This document shows, one piece after another, positions 12,530-21,428 of a DNA stretch of 58,303 nt. Numbering within the stretch: position 1 is the first letter of the stretch; each line of letters starts with the position of its first letter. Made by a program: the position numbers and the translations under genes. Below the pieces are notes generated by a model. It was given only the letters and a program-made list of their open reading frames with translations. It was not told the origin of the DNA and made no database searches. The DNA comes from Acidobacteriota bacterium (GTDB lineage: Bacteria > Acidobacteriota > Blastocatellia > Pyrinomonadales > Pyrinomonadaceae). The stretch is taken from positions 1-58,303 of the forward strand of contig QHXQ01000053.1 in NCBI GenBank assembly GCA_003223935.1, written 5' to 3'.

Positions 12530-13086
12530 TGCTGCACCCCTCCCAGTTCTTCGATGTAGTCGTGCAGCAAACGGTCGTCGTCCGTCGGCCGCAGGTCGCG
12601 TTTGAGCAACTGCTCGGCCAATTCGACGCTCTGCTCCGCCGCATAACGCCGCAACTCAAGCCGCGCGGCTTTGCCCACGCTCTCGATCTCGCGCTGCGTC
12701 TGCTCGCGGAGTTTGCGCGCCTCCTCTTCGGTCGTGCGCGCGATGCGTTCGCGCTCCTGCGCCGCCTCTTGTTTAGACTGCGTGCGCAACGCTGCTACTT
12801 CCGTATCGAGTCGTGCGAGCCGCACGTTCACCTCTTCCAACTTCGCCAGCGCCGCATTGCGCTCCTCTTGCGCGCGCATCAACTCTTTGCGAATCGCCGC
12901 GCGCCGCGCCTGCATCGTCTGGCCGATGGGCCGGCGCAAAAGCAGGATGAGCGCGCCGACGAACAGGAACAGGTTGATGAACTTCCACGCCTCGAAGCCC
13001 GGATAGTTGTACCAAGGCGACGAAGCTGCGCTCTCCTGCGCAAACAGTAAGATTGTGCTCAACGTGACGAACATAAAAACTTTCAA
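12526..13086 (-). CDS. atpF: ATP synthase F0 b subunit
   Basis: Peripheral-stalk subunit of 186 residues. A hydrophobic N-terminal stretch (1-20) precedes a second membrane segment at about 34-52 (AWKFINLFLFVGALILLL). A long charged coiled coil rich in Arg, Glu and Ala follows. The extra N-terminal hydrophobic stretch resembles a signal peptide, seen in some bacterial b subunits. It follows the b' gene by 45 nt and overlaps atpH by 4 nt. Confidence 0.92.
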   Translation of the reverse strand: MKVFMFVTLSTILLFAQESAASSPWYNYPGFEAWKFINLFLFVGALILLLRRPIGQTMQARRAAIRKELMRAQEERNAALAKLEEVNVRLARLDTEVAALRTQSKQEAAQERERIARTTEEEARKLREQTQREIESVGKAARLELRRYAAEQSVELAEQLLKRDLRPTDDDRLLHDYIEELGGVQH

Positions 13087-13131
13087 CTGCGCATGAAAAC
13101 CTCATTCAACCTTGTGCTCGTCGTGCGCCGC

Positions 13132-13596
13132 TCACGCGCCGACCGAACGGTGCAAAATCTGCGCGCTGATCTCTGCGGCGATGCGTTGCGCGTCGTGTTG
13201 CAGCGTCGCCCGCGCTTGCTCCGTCTGCGTGCTGATCGCGCTTCGTTCTTTTGCGATCAACTGCTCCGCTTCTGCCCGCACCTGCGTCAACAGATTCTGT
13301 CGGGCCTGCAAAGCCTCTGCGCGCTCCTGCTCCAACATGCGATAGCCTTCAGTGCGGGCCGCCCGCAAGCCTTCTTCATAGCGCGTCAGGTTCGCTTCAA
13401 CATCTTTCAAGATGTCGTGCGCCGCGCCGCGCCCCGAACGCGCACGCGCCTCGCGCTCGGCGAGGATGCGATTGATCGGGCGAAAGAGCGTCGTATTGAG
13501 CACATAGACCATCAGGATGACGAGGGCGATGTGGAAGAAGATCGTGCCGTCGGGCACGAGTTGGATAGAGCCTTCTGCTAGGGCTAGGCAGACCAT
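13132..13596 (-). CDS. atpF': ATP synthase F0 b' (second b-type) subunit
   Basis: A 154-residue b-type stalk subunit, first gene of the cluster. One membrane helix at about 15-37 (GTIFFHIALVILMVYVLNTTL) is followed by FRPINRILAEREARA, the conserved membrane-exit segment of b/b' subunits, then a coiled coil. Two unequal b genes in tandem imply a heterodimeric stalk, as in photosynthetic bacteria and several other phyla. The calling of b versus b' follows gene order only. Confidence 0.88.
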   Translation of the reverse strand: MVCLALAEGSIQLVPDGTIFFHIALVILMVYVLNTTLFRPINRILAEREARARSGRGAAHDILKDVEANLTRYEEGLRAARTEGYRMLEQERAEALQARQNLLTQVRAEAEQLIAKERSAISTQTEQARATLQHDAQRIAAEISAQILHRSVGA

Positions 13597-13668
13597 AACG
13601 CTTCAGTTGACGCCGAACTGTGATTGCTTAACTACAGATGACTAAGCCTATGTGCCTTAAAGAAATTT

Positions 13669-13698
13669 AATCTAGCACGCGATTTCACAACCGGTCAA
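13669..13698 (-). promoter_or_regulatory. Candidate sigma-70 promoter of the atp cluster
   Basis: On the minus strand TTGACC (13698-13693) and TAGATT (13674-13669) are separated by 18 nt. They lie 73 nt upstream of the b' start codon. The -35 matches five of six consensus bases and the -10 four of six. It is the best promoter-like pair in the gap. Confidence 0.4.
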
Positions 13699-13751
13699 GG
13701 AAGGGACTTAGCAGGTAATGTAGTTTGAAAAACTTAAGCCGCTAGGGTTGA

Positions 13752-13790
13752 TTGGTAGTGGCTTGATCTGAGAGATCAAGCCACTACCAA
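13752..13790 (-). terminator. Perfect 18-bp hairpin with 3-nt loop downstream of the secreted protein gene
   Basis: TTGGTAGTGGCTTGATCT (13752-13769), loop GAG, then its exact complement (13773-13790). It begins 6 nt after the stop codon of the minus-strand gene at 13796. No T-run follows on the minus strand, so factor-independent termination is uncertain; it may protect an mRNA 3' end. Confidence 0.6.
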
Positions 13791-13795
13791 CTTGT

Positions 13796-14908
13796 TTACT
13801 GCGCCACTGTGAAGCCGGTCAAAGGGTTCCCGTAGAACGCTTCGGTCTTCCATGCCATGCGATCCCATTGGCCGTCTTGGTCGCCGATGATCTGGACGGG
13901 CACGATGATGCGGTTGCTGCCGAGTTTGTTGGCAGTGGCGATGCCGGTGTCCACAAGTCCGTCTGGCCCGACTTTGAACTTGATCGACCGCGCCAAGTGA
14001 TTATTCCAGAGCAGCTTGAATTCGTAATCGCCCGGATTCGCGGCGAGCAAGTAGAGCGGGCCAAACATGCCCGGCTCTTGCCCCGTCTTGTCCCAGCCGC
14101 GCACGCTTGGGAAGCTGCATACGACACGCGACCACTTCGCTTTTTGCGGCAGCGAATCGTCCACGTAATGCGTCGTCCCGTTATCTATGTCCGATTCGCA
14201 ACCGGCCTTGCCAACCTCTTCCCCCTCGAAAAAGATTTTGCCCACTTCCTTACCCTGATAAAACAGGTGGGGCTGAAAATTCACCGGCTCGCCGCGCACC
14301 CAAAAGGCTATATTGAAATTCGGATAGTCCATGCCTCTCGTGTCATCGGGCGTCAGGTACACGTAACCGATTGGCAGATTCCAATCGTGATCCACGTAAT
14401 AGACGAAATGATTGACGAACTTGGGGCCCGTCTCGTTGGAATGAGCCTTCGCCACTTTCATCTTGCCGGTGAAGAGTGTAGCGTCTGAGCCGGCCAGTTC
14501 ATTCCGCATCTTTATGGCGAAGCTCAGGGGGCCGGTGTAGGTCGTGCTCTTGGCTTCGGGAATGTCGCGCCCGCCACACTCGGTCTTCCACCAACGACCC
14601 GCTTGTGTCTCCTCAGTCTTACAATCAAACTTCACCCAAGGGCCGCTGCCGGGCTGCGTGAATTCGACGTAGAGTTGCGAACCGCTTGGGATGGGCCCGT
14701 TGACGCGATACGTCATCTGTGGCACCCAACTCCACGTGTCGTAGCTCCCGCGATAAGAGCCATTCGTGAACGCGGTCACCTGAATAGAGTCTTTGGCGAT
14801 GGTTGGTTGATCTTGGCTGGCCGCGGTGTTGCCGGTGACGAGAAACAGGCCCATTACAACGAACGCCAAAAGTAGGAATGCCGAAGCGGACTCGATCTTG
14901 TTTCGCAA
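13796..14908 (-). CDS. Secreted protein of unknown function
   Basis: A 370-residue protein with a signal peptide (MRNKIESASAFLLLAFVVMGLFLVTG type, residues 1-30). The mature part is rich in aromatic residues and beta-strand patterns such as SYDTWSWVPQMTYRV and PQMTYRVNGPIPSGSQLYVE, with several Cys that could form disulfides. No family was recognised. The start is chosen as the TTG at 14908 because AGGAGG stands 6 nt upstream (14919-14914). An upstream in-frame start at 15022 would bury the signal peptide inside the protein. It is followed by a perfect hairpin. Confidence 0.75.
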   Translation of the reverse strand: MRNKIESASAFLLLAFVVMGLFLVTGNTAASQDQPTIAKDSIQVTAFTNGSYRGSYDTWSWVPQMTYRVNGPIPSGSQLYVEFTQPGSGPWVKFDCKTEETQAGRWWKTECGGRDIPEAKSTTYTGPLSFAIKMRNELAGSDATLFTGKMKVAKAHSNETGPKFVNHFVYYVDHDWNLPIGYVYLTPDDTRGMDYPNFNIAFWVRGEPVNFQPHLFYQGKEVGKIFFEGEEVGKAGCESDIDNGTTHYVDDSLPQKAKWSRVVCSFPSVRGWDKTGQEPGMFGPLYLLAANPGDYEFKLLWNNHLARSIKFKVGPDGLVDTGIATANKLGSNRIIVPVQIIGDQDGQWDRMAWKTEAFYGNPLTGFTVAQ

Positions 14909-15064
14909 GTTACACCTCCTGATCTTCCCACAGTTTCGCTTTTCAAGCGCCGCATAAGATACACCGAAGCAATGTAGTTGGCTAACAATTTTTTCGGTCT
15001 GACGCGTCTTGACCGCGAACACCTGCGGGCAACGTCAAGACCAAATCCTTTGTCTCTCTCGCTA

Positions 15065-15925
15065 CTACTTTTTGCCTAGCGCGACGGCGCGTTGATAAGC
15101 GGCATAGACGGCTTTTGAGAGGACTGTGCGCAGTGAGCCTTTCTCCATCTGGTAGATCGCTTCGGCAGATGTGCCACCGGGCGAGGTGACCATGTTGCGC
15201 AGTTCGGCCGGATGCTTGTGCGACTCTTGCGCGAAGAGCGTTGCGCCGAGCATCGTCTGGACAACAAGCTCGCGTGCGACCTCGCGCGAGAAGCCCATGT
15301 GGACGCCTGCGTCAACGAGCGCTTCCATGACGAGAAAGATGTAAGTTGGGCCGGTCGCGCTGAGCGCCGTCGCCATGTCAACCTGTCGTTCCTCTGCGAC
15401 GCGCATCTCGCGCCCCAACGCGCCGAGCATCGCACGCACCTGTTCGGCTTGCGCGTCGCTCACGTGCGCGGTCGCAGTCCAGACAGTCATGCCCTCGCCG
15501 ATCTGTGCGGGTGTGTTTGGCATCGCGCGCACGATGGCCGGGTGTAGCAACTCGCCCGCGATGGTCTCAAGCCGTGCGCCCGCGATGATCGAGACGACGA
15601 GTTGTTCGGGCCGCAGAGTCTCGTTCAACTCGCGCAGCACGCCGTGCAGTTTCTGCGGCTTGACCGCGAGCACAATGATGGAACTCTCAGCCGCCGCCGC
15701 GCGATTATCTTCCAAGACGCTGATACCGTACTTCGTCGCCAACTCTTCGCGCCGCGCTGGGCGCGGATGACTGCCGATGATCTGCGCGGGCGGCACGAGT
15801 CGCTGTTTGAGCAACCCCGCGATCATCGCCTCGGCCATCACGCCCGCGCCGATGAAAGAGAGCCGCGCGTCAGCGAGTGCGTTCGCGTTTTGATCGAAAT
15901 CGTCTGTGTTGTTTGGAGTCGCCAT
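15065..15925 (-). CDS. proC: Pyrroline-5-carboxylate reductase
   Basis: Last step of proline synthesis: reduces pyrroline-5-carboxylate with NAD(P)H in the cytoplasm. It has 286 residues. The Rossmann motif FIGAGVMAEAMI is at about 24-35, AVKPQ at about 88, and the C-terminal signature with DMATALSATGPTYIFLVMEA and SPGGTSAEAI is intact. A 20-residue polar N-terminal extension precedes the Rossmann fold, so a later start is possible though no better start codon with a ribosome site was seen. It is divergent from tyrS. Confidence 0.95.
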   Translation of the reverse strand: MATPNNTDDFDQNANALADARLSFIGAGVMAEAMIAGLLKQRLVPPAQIIGSHPRPARREELATKYGISVLEDNRAAAAESSIIVLAVKPQKLHGVLRELNETLRPEQLVVSIIAGARLETIAGELLHPAIVRAMPNTPAQIGEGMTVWTATAHVSDAQAEQVRAMLGALGREMRVAEERQVDMATALSATGPTYIFLVMEALVDAGVHMGFSREVARELVVQTMLGATLFAQESHKHPAELRNMVTSPGGTSAEAIYQMEKGSLRTVLSKAVYAAYQRAVALGKK

Positions 15926-16025
15926 CTTAACAGTGCGGCGTTGTAAGCACGCGTGTTTGTCTAGCCGAAACTAGACGGCAGAGGATAGCGCAGCCGTCCG
16001 CAGATGCGCTACTCTAGCGTGCGTG

Positions 16026-17237
16026 ATGACGATTGATGAACAACTGGATTTCTTGCGTAAAGGCACGGTCGAGATCATTCGTGCGGAAGACTTGCGCGTG
16101 AAGTTGGAGCGGAGCGCGCGGACGGGCAAGCCTCTGCGCGTGAAGCTCGGCACTGACCCGACCGCGCCGGATATACACCTCGGCCACACGGTCGTCTTGC
16201 GCAAGCTGCGCGCGTTTCAAGAACTCGGCCATACGGTCATCTTTTTGATCGGCGACTTCACCGGATTGATCGGTGACCCGTCGGGCAAATCTTCCACGCG
16301 CCCGCAACTCACACGCGCAGAGATTGACGCGAATGCGGAGACCTACAAACAGCAAATCTACAAGGTGCTCGATCCCGCGAAGACCGAACTGCGCTTCAAC
16401 TCAGAATGGATGGACAAGCTCGGCGCGGAAGGCTTTATTCGGCTCGCCGCGCACGTCACGGTCAAACAGATTTTGGAGCGCGACGATTTCGAGCAACGCC
16501 TCGCGGAGAATCGCCCGCTCGCGCTGCATGAAGTCCTCTACCCGCTTGTGATGGCTTATGACTCGGTCGCGCTCGCAGCCGACGTCGAGCTTGGCGGCAC
16601 GGATCAGAAGTTCAATCTGCTGATGGGGCGCAACCTGCAACGCGAGTACGGACAAGAACCGCAGGCTGTCGTCATCATGCCCTTGCTCGAAGGCACGGAC
16701 GGCGTGCAGAAGATGTCGAAAAGTTTGGGCAACTACATCGGCATCAACGAGCCGCCTAACGAGATTTTCGGCAAGGTCATGTCCATCTCGGACGAACTGA
16801 TGTGGCGCTACTACGAACTCTCGACCGATCTGACGAGCGCAGAGATCGCCGCCCTGCGCGCCTCAGCCGAGAGCGGCGCGCGCAATCCGCGCGACATCAA
16901 AGTCGAACTCGCCAAGCGCATCGTCGCAGACTTTCACACGGCGACGGACGCAGACGCCGCCGAAGAAGAGTTCAATCGCATCTTCAAACGCAAGGAAGCG
17001 CCCGACGAAGTTGAAGAACGCACGATTGCGGCGAGCGCGTACAAGTTGCCGCGCTTGCTGGTTGACGTAAACCTTGCGCCTTCGATGGCTGAGGCGCGGC
17101 GGCTGATCGAGCAAGGCGGTGTGCGTGTTGACGGCGAGCGGCGCACGCGCGTGGATGATGAAGTCGCGTTGCAAAAGGATCAGACGATGCTCGTGCAAGT
17201 CGGCAAGCGGCGTTTCTTGCGCGTGCGTGGCGTGTGA
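16026..17237 (+). CDS. tyrS: Tyrosyl-tRNA synthetase
   Basis: Class I aminoacyl-tRNA synthetase charging tRNA-Tyr. It has 403 residues. HLGH (51-54) is the HIGH-type signature and KMSKS (229-233) is intact, which points to the TyrZ-like subgroup rather than the E. coli KFGKT type. A C-terminal S4-like RNA-binding domain begins near residue 340 (LPRLLVDVNLAPSMAEARRL). The ATG at 16026 is preferred over a GTG one codon upstream. It ends 13 nt from the convergent zinc-ribbon gene. Confidence 0.97.
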   Translation: MTIDEQLDFLRKGTVEIIRAEDLRVKLERSARTGKPLRVKLGTDPTAPDIHLGHTVVLRKLRAFQELGHTVIFLIGDFTGLIGDPSGKSSTRPQLTRAEIDANAETYKQQIYKVLDPAKTELRFNSEWMDKLGAEGFIRLAAHVTVKQILERDDFEQRLAENRPLALHEVLYPLVMAYDSVALAADVELGGTDQKFNLLMGRNLQREYGQEPQAVVIMPLLEGTDGVQKMSKSLGNYIGINEPPNEIFGKVMSISDELMWRYYELSTDLTSAEIAALRASAESGARNPRDIKVELAKRIVADFHTATDADAAEEEFNRIFKRKEAPDEVEERTIAASAYKLPRLLVDVNLAPSMAEARRLIEQGGVRVDGERRTRVDDEVALQKDQTMLVQVGKRRFLRVRGV

Positions 17238-17250
17238 GATTTGAACCGAG

Positions 17251-17862
17251 TTACTGCTTCCGACTGTGATTGAGCAAATGCTGCGTCGTGTCTTCGGTGA
17301 CGCTGAAGTTGGCGGGCACAAATTCAGTTGTGTCGGCTGATTGGAGGCGCGGCGCTTCTGCGTGTGCTTCGAGCGCATCTGTGGTCTTCGCTCTGGCGCG
17401 CTCTTGGCGCTCGGCGGCGGCGACGATCTTTCTGCTCACGAATAGCCCGTTGATGATCAGCGCAAGGCCGATGAAGAAAGGGATCAGCCCAGCGGCCCAG
17501 ATGCGGCTGAGGATGGCCGCATCACTGGGCGGATTCTGGCCGCTCCGAATGATGCCTTCCATCAGAATCGAGAGAAAGATCATCACGCCGAGGCCGGCCG
17601 CGCTGACGATCACGCCAGCTTTGATCTCTCGGTAGCGTTTCACCTCCGGCGTGATGCCCATCAACTGTTCAAGCTCCTGATGTCGCTTGATCTGCTCGGC
17701 TTCGGACATGAACATCTCTGCGACCCACGTCTTGCTCCAATCGAGCTTGCCGCCTGCGTCGCGCGTCGTCACAGCTTGCCGGACGGCGTGCAAGTTCGCG
17801 CCGCACTGTTTACAGAAACGCAAATCTTCGCTTTGGCTGATGCCGCATTGTGGACAGAACAT
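17251..17862 (-). CDS. Zinc-ribbon membrane protein, function unknown
   Basis: A 203-residue protein. It starts with a zinc ribbon formed by Cys3, Cys6, Cys17 and Cys20 (MFCPQCG ... FCKQCGANL). Two transmembrane helices lie at about 83-105 and 122-145. The tail after residue 150 is polar and may be cytoplasmic. Such zinc-ribbon plus two-helix proteins are common in Acidobacteriota and have no assigned role. The ATG at 17862 is chosen because AGGAGAGG lies 6 nt upstream; an in-frame TTG two codons earlier is unlikely. A -10-like TATAAT on the minus strand (17907-17902) could be its promoter. Confidence 0.7.
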   Translation of the reverse strand: MFCPQCGISQSEDLRFCKQCGANLHAVRQAVTTRDAGGKLDWSKTWVAEMFMSEAEQIKRHQELEQLMGITPEVKRYREIKAGVIVSAAGLGVMIFLSILMEGIIRSGQNPPSDAAILSRIWAAGLIPFFIGLALIINGLFVSRKIVAAAERQERARAKTTDALEAHAEAPRLQSADTTEFVPANFSVTEDTTQHLLNHSRKQ

Positions 17863-17983
17863 TTTCAACCTCTCCTCTAAACGTTTCCTCGTAATACGGC
17901 TATTATAGATCGCAGGTTCTTACTTTGGGCTGTAAGGTCACGCCCGTTGGAAAATAACTCGACCGGCGACCGGATTTTCTGTT

Positions 17984-19126
17984 ATGGATTTCGCACCAGA
18001 ACAACACGAAGACGAATCGTCCGACGCACAGGAGATTCTCGATCACTTCAACGAAGCACGCCGCTCGTTCATCGAAAGCTTGCCGCTGCCGCCGCCCGCA
18101 GAGATCGCGAGCGAGCTAGAGCGTCTGGGCTACAAAGGACAGGACGAGCAACGGCAGGCGCTCTCTTTGATGGCTTATCGGCACGTGCGGCGGCTGAAGC
18201 GTCTGCACGTCGAGGGCATGCCCGCGCGCGAGTTGCCGCCGAAGCAGAATCTACTGATGATCGGGCCGACGGGCTGCGGCAAGACGTTTCTCGTCGAGTT
18301 GTTGTTCCGCCACATCTTCAAACTCCCCACGGTCGTCGTGGATGTGACTAGCTTCACCGAGAGCGGCTACGTCGGCGACGACGTGCGCACGATCTTGACG
18401 CGCTTAATCGCAGCCGCAGGCGACGACACCTATATCGCCGAATGCGGCGTCATCTGCCTAGACGAGTTCGATAAGCTCGCTTCGGCCGGCAGCAGCGCGC
18501 GCTTCGCCGGTCAAGGGACGACAAAGGACGTGTCGGGCTACGGCGTGCAGCGCGAGTTGTTGGCGATGCTTGAAAGTTCCATCGTCTCTGTGCCGATGGA
18601 CTACGGCTTCTCGGCCTTCGGCCAACGCACCGAAGTTTCGACGCGCGACATTCCCTTCATCGCTTGCGGCGCGTTCTCCGGTCTCGACGAAATCTTGCGC
18701 GAGCGCCGCGCCTTGATCGGTTTTCGCGGCGCGACTGCGAAGGCTGCGGCCTTGACGCTCGATGAAGTTAGCGCATTTCAGAAGTTTGGTTTCTTGCCCG
18801 AACTGATCGGTCGCTTCGCGCGCATCGTCTCGTTCCCGCCGCTCCCACGCGAGACCCTGCGCCGCATCCTCGTCGAGAACGTGCTGCCGCAGTTTCAGAA
18901 CGAGTTTCAAGGCGAAGGGTTGAAATTATCTGTCACCGATGCCGCGCTCGAACACTTGATCACGCGCAGCGAAAAACGCGGCACGGGCGCGCGCGGACTG
19001 CACACCGAACTGGTCGCGGCCGTCGAGCGCGCAGCCTTCGACACCTTCGCGCGCACGACCAACGCCGAAGTCATTATTGACGCGCAAGGCGGCCAATTGG
19101 CGAGTGAAGTGCGTAAGGTTTGTTAA
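17984..19126 (+). CDS. ClpX-like AAA+ unfoldase lacking the N-terminal zinc domain
   Basis: A 380-residue AAA+ ATPase of the ClpX family. Walker A GPTGCGKT is at 94-101, the pore loop YVGDD at 129-133, Walker B ICLDEF at 157-162, and an IGF tripeptide (245-247) sits where ClpX binds ClpP. The C-terminal small domain with RGTGARGLHTEL-like sensor 2 is present. The Cys4 zinc-binding domain of true ClpX is absent; residues 1-45 are acidic and lack Cys pairs. It could be a second ClpX working with ClpP on other substrates. No clpP is in the window. It is followed by an RDD protein 23 nt downstream. Confidence 0.85.
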   Translation: MDFAPEQHEDESSDAQEILDHFNEARRSFIESLPLPPPAEIASELERLGYKGQDEQRQALSLMAYRHVRRLKRLHVEGMPARELPPKQNLLMIGPTGCGKTFLVELLFRHIFKLPTVVVDVTSFTESGYVGDDVRTILTRLIAAAGDDTYIAECGVICLDEFDKLASAGSSARFAGQGTTKDVSGYGVQRELLAMLESSIVSVPMDYGFSAFGQRTEVSTRDIPFIACGAFSGLDEILRERRALIGFRGATAKAAALTLDEVSAFQKFGFLPELIGRFARIVSFPPLPRETLRRILVENVLPQFQNEFQGEGLKLSVTDAALEHLITRSEKRGTGARGLHTELVAAVERAAFDTFARTTNAEVIIDAQGGQLASEVRKVC

Positions 19127-19149
19127 GTTGAGCCGGGTTTTGAGTTCCA

Positions 19150-19971
19150 ATGTCTGCGGCGCTGCCAACTGATGAGACGCTCGTGATCGAGACGCCGGAG
19201 CGCGTGCCTCTGCACTTCGCGTTGGCTTCGATTGGCAATCGCTTTCTCGCGTGTGCGGTTGATCACGGGCTGCAACTGCTCTTCATCGCGCTGCTCGTAC
19301 TCGCGCTTGAATGGTCGGGGCTGCTCAGTCAGTTCGGCGACCGGCTGGCGGAAGGCTCGAAGTGGGTGCTGGCGTTGGCGATCATCGTCGTCTTTCTGAT
19401 CTGGGCGGGCTACTTCGCGCTGTTCGAGTGGCTCTGGAACGGACAGACGCCGGGCAAGCTCTGGTTGAAGCTGCGCGTGATTCGTGAGGACGGCCGCCCC
19501 GTCACGTTCTGGGAAGCGGCGGCGCGAAATATCCTGCGGCCGATTGATATGATGCCGATCATTTTCTACTCGGTCGGGTTGGTCTCGGTTTTCTTGAGCG
19601 CGCGCGATCAGCGCGTCGGCGATTTCGTCGCGGGCACGGTCGTCGTGCGCGAGCGCGAAGCGGAAGCGCCCACGTTCGCCGAAGTCTTCAACGCGCCGAC
19701 GAGCGACGCGGCCTTGCGCCGCTCGTTCAAGCCCGTGCAGTTCATCGGCGATGTGAATCTGCTCGGCGCAGACGAGATCGAAGTCATCGAAGCGTTCCTG
19801 CGTCGTCGTTGGGACTTGGACGACGGCCCGCGTCAATGGATGGCTTGGCGCATCGCCACACCGCTCCTCTACAAGCTCCAACCCTCATTCGATCTCGCGC
19901 AGTTCACCTACGAAGGCTTCCTCGAAGAACTGCTCCACCGCTATCGCGCTACGCACCGCTTCGCGGACTGA
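19150..19971 (+). CDS. RDD-family membrane protein
   Basis: A 273-residue protein. The RDD domain runs from about residue 22 to 175: RFLACAVDHGLQLLF contains the conserved Arg and Asp, and GQTPGKLWLKLRV and SARDQRVGDFVAGTVVV are the later conserved blocks. Three to four transmembrane helices are visible. The 100-residue soluble tail has no known motif. Function is unknown; some RDD proteins have been linked to ion transport. It may be cotranscribed with the ClpX-like gene and is followed by a strong terminator. Confidence 0.85.
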   Translation: MSAALPTDETLVIETPERVPLHFALASIGNRFLACAVDHGLQLLFIALLVLALEWSGLLSQFGDRLAEGSKWVLALAIIVVFLIWAGYFALFEWLWNGQTPGKLWLKLRVIREDGRPVTFWEAAARNILRPIDMMPIIFYSVGLVSVFLSARDQRVGDFVAGTVVVREREAEAPTFAEVFNAPTSDAALRRSFKPVQFIGDVNLLGADEIEVIEAFLRRRWDLDDGPRQWMAWRIATPLLYKLQPSFDLAQFTYEGFLEELLHRYRATHRFAD

Positions 19972-19976
19972 AAAGC

Positions 19977-20013
19977 AACAGGGCGGAGACTTCTTTAGCC
20001 TCCGCCCTGTTTT
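19977..20013 (+). terminator. Rho-independent terminator after the RDD gene
   Basis: Arms AACAGGGCGGAG (19977-19988) and CTCCGCCCTGTT pair perfectly around an 11-nt loop and run into TTTT. On the minus strand the stem is followed by TTGCTTTT, so it may also stop the convergent S41 protease transcript. Confidence 0.85.
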
Positions 20014-20057
20014 CAGCTCCCTTGCCGGCCGTTCATTTCAACACGGCCGTTCGTTCA

Positions 20058-21428
20058 TCACTTGCGCCACTTCAACGGGAAGAATGTGCCGGCCTTTTCA
20101 GGCTCCAGCTTAACGCCGACGAGCGAGACCGCGAACGCGAGCACCGGGTCGCGCTGCGCGGCCATGTCTGCGCCGGTCGGCAACAGCAGATGATCCGGTT
20201 GCACGCCGACGTGCTCTAAGCTCTTGCCGTCGGTCATCGTGATGTCGGCGTCCGTGATGCTCGCGCCGTAGAAGGAAACGGACTCCGTGCCCGATTGATG
20301 ATCGTAGAGCTTGCTGCGCATGACCGCGCCAGCCGAACGGTCGCCGACGATAGTCCCGCGCTTTTCGAGTTGCACGACGCGCGCGAACAGTTCCGCCGCC
20401 GATCCCGACTGGCTGTCCACGAGCACGACGAGATTACCCTTGAAGACGCTGTCGCCGCGCGTCTTCGCCACGAGCGTTTTGGTCTCTTTGCGCCGCTTGA
20501 TGTCGCCGAGCTTCACATCGTGGTCGAAGACGCCGCCGAGCATACGCAGCAGCGTCGTCTCAGCCCCGCCGCCGTTGCCCCGCAGATCGATGATGAGCGC
20601 CTTGTGCTTGCGCGCCTTGCTCATCGCGTCGTCCACCTCTGCATCACTCAGGTCGAACTCGGCCAACTTCCAGATGAGCAGGTCGTCGCCCACTTCGACT
20701 TGGCGGCTGCCTGCGCGGCGTTCGGACTCAGCGTCTTCCGCTTCCCGGTCAAAGTCGTTGATGTCTTGACTGCTTGTGCCCGACTCACCCGTCAGGTCCA
20801 TGACCCGCTTAAGCTTTGTAATTTTCGTTACCACGTCATACTGCTTCTGCTCGCCATTAGGTTTCGTCACAACCAAACGCACGCCGGTTCTGGGTCTGAG
20901 CGCGTAGTAGGCGTAGAGTATCTTCCAGTGGTTGTCGCGCGTCGGCTCGAAGCCATCAATCGAGAAAATCTCGTCGCCTGCTTGTAGCCCCTTGGCCGCT
21001 GCATCGCTGCCCGGCTTGACGGCGGTGACGAAGCACTTGTCGCCGATCACTTGCATCCGCCAGCCGTAATCGTAGCGGGCGGAGCGGCCGGGCGGCACGA
21101 AATAAAGGTGCGAATCATCGAAGTCAATGAGCGTCTGCGCGATGATGCCGAAGACTTGGCCGATTGACGTGGCTTCCTTGATCTTGTCGTCGGCGGCGCG
21201 GAAGCGCGCATCAATGTCAATGCCGTGAAATGTCGGATCGTAATAATTCTTCTTGATGTCGTTCTTGATCACATCAAGCATCTCGCGCCCGCGGTCGCGG
21301 TCGAAGCTGCTCAGGTTTTGCGCGTGCGCCGGCCGCGGCGCGGTCATAGGCAGGAATAGGGCTGCCAATAAGAGCGCCAGCGCGCAAGCGCATACGCGCG
21401 CGTGGACGAAACTTGATATTGGTCTCAT
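20058..21428 (-). CDS. Secreted S41-family peptidase with PDZ domain
   Basis: A 456-residue protein of the C-terminal-processing protease family, exported by a signal peptide (residues 1-37, ending APRPAHAQ). The PDZ domain lies at about 125-200 (VTAVKPGSDAAAKGLQAGDEIFSIDG). The S41 core follows, with the nucleophile Ser about 343 in SQSGSAAEL. The segment where CtpA-type enzymes carry the general-base Lys reads GDRSAGAVM, without Lys at that position, so catalysis may differ or be lost. The start at 21428 is supported by AAGGAG upstream and by the signal peptide; the open frame extends 65 codons further upstream without support. Confidence 0.85.
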   Translation of the reverse strand: MRPISSFVHARVCACALALLLAALFLPMTAPRPAHAQNLSSFDRDRGREMLDVIKNDIKKNYYDPTFHGIDIDARFRAADDKIKEATSIGQVFGIIAQTLIDFDDSHLYFVPPGRSARYDYGWRMQVIGDKCFVTAVKPGSDAAAKGLQAGDEIFSIDGFEPTRDNHWKILYAYYALRPRTGVRLVVTKPNGEQKQYDVVTKITKLKRVMDLTGESGTSSQDINDFDREAEDAESERRAGSRQVEVGDDLLIWKLAEFDLSDAEVDDAMSKARKHKALIIDLRGNGGGAETTLLRMLGGVFDHDVKLGDIKRRKETKTLVAKTRGDSVFKGNLVVLVDSQSGSAAELFARVVQLEKRGTIVGDRSAGAVMRSKLYDHQSGTESVSFYGASITDADITMTDGKSLEHVGVQPDHLLLPTGADMAAQRDPVLAFAVSLVGVKLEPEKAGTFFPLKWRK

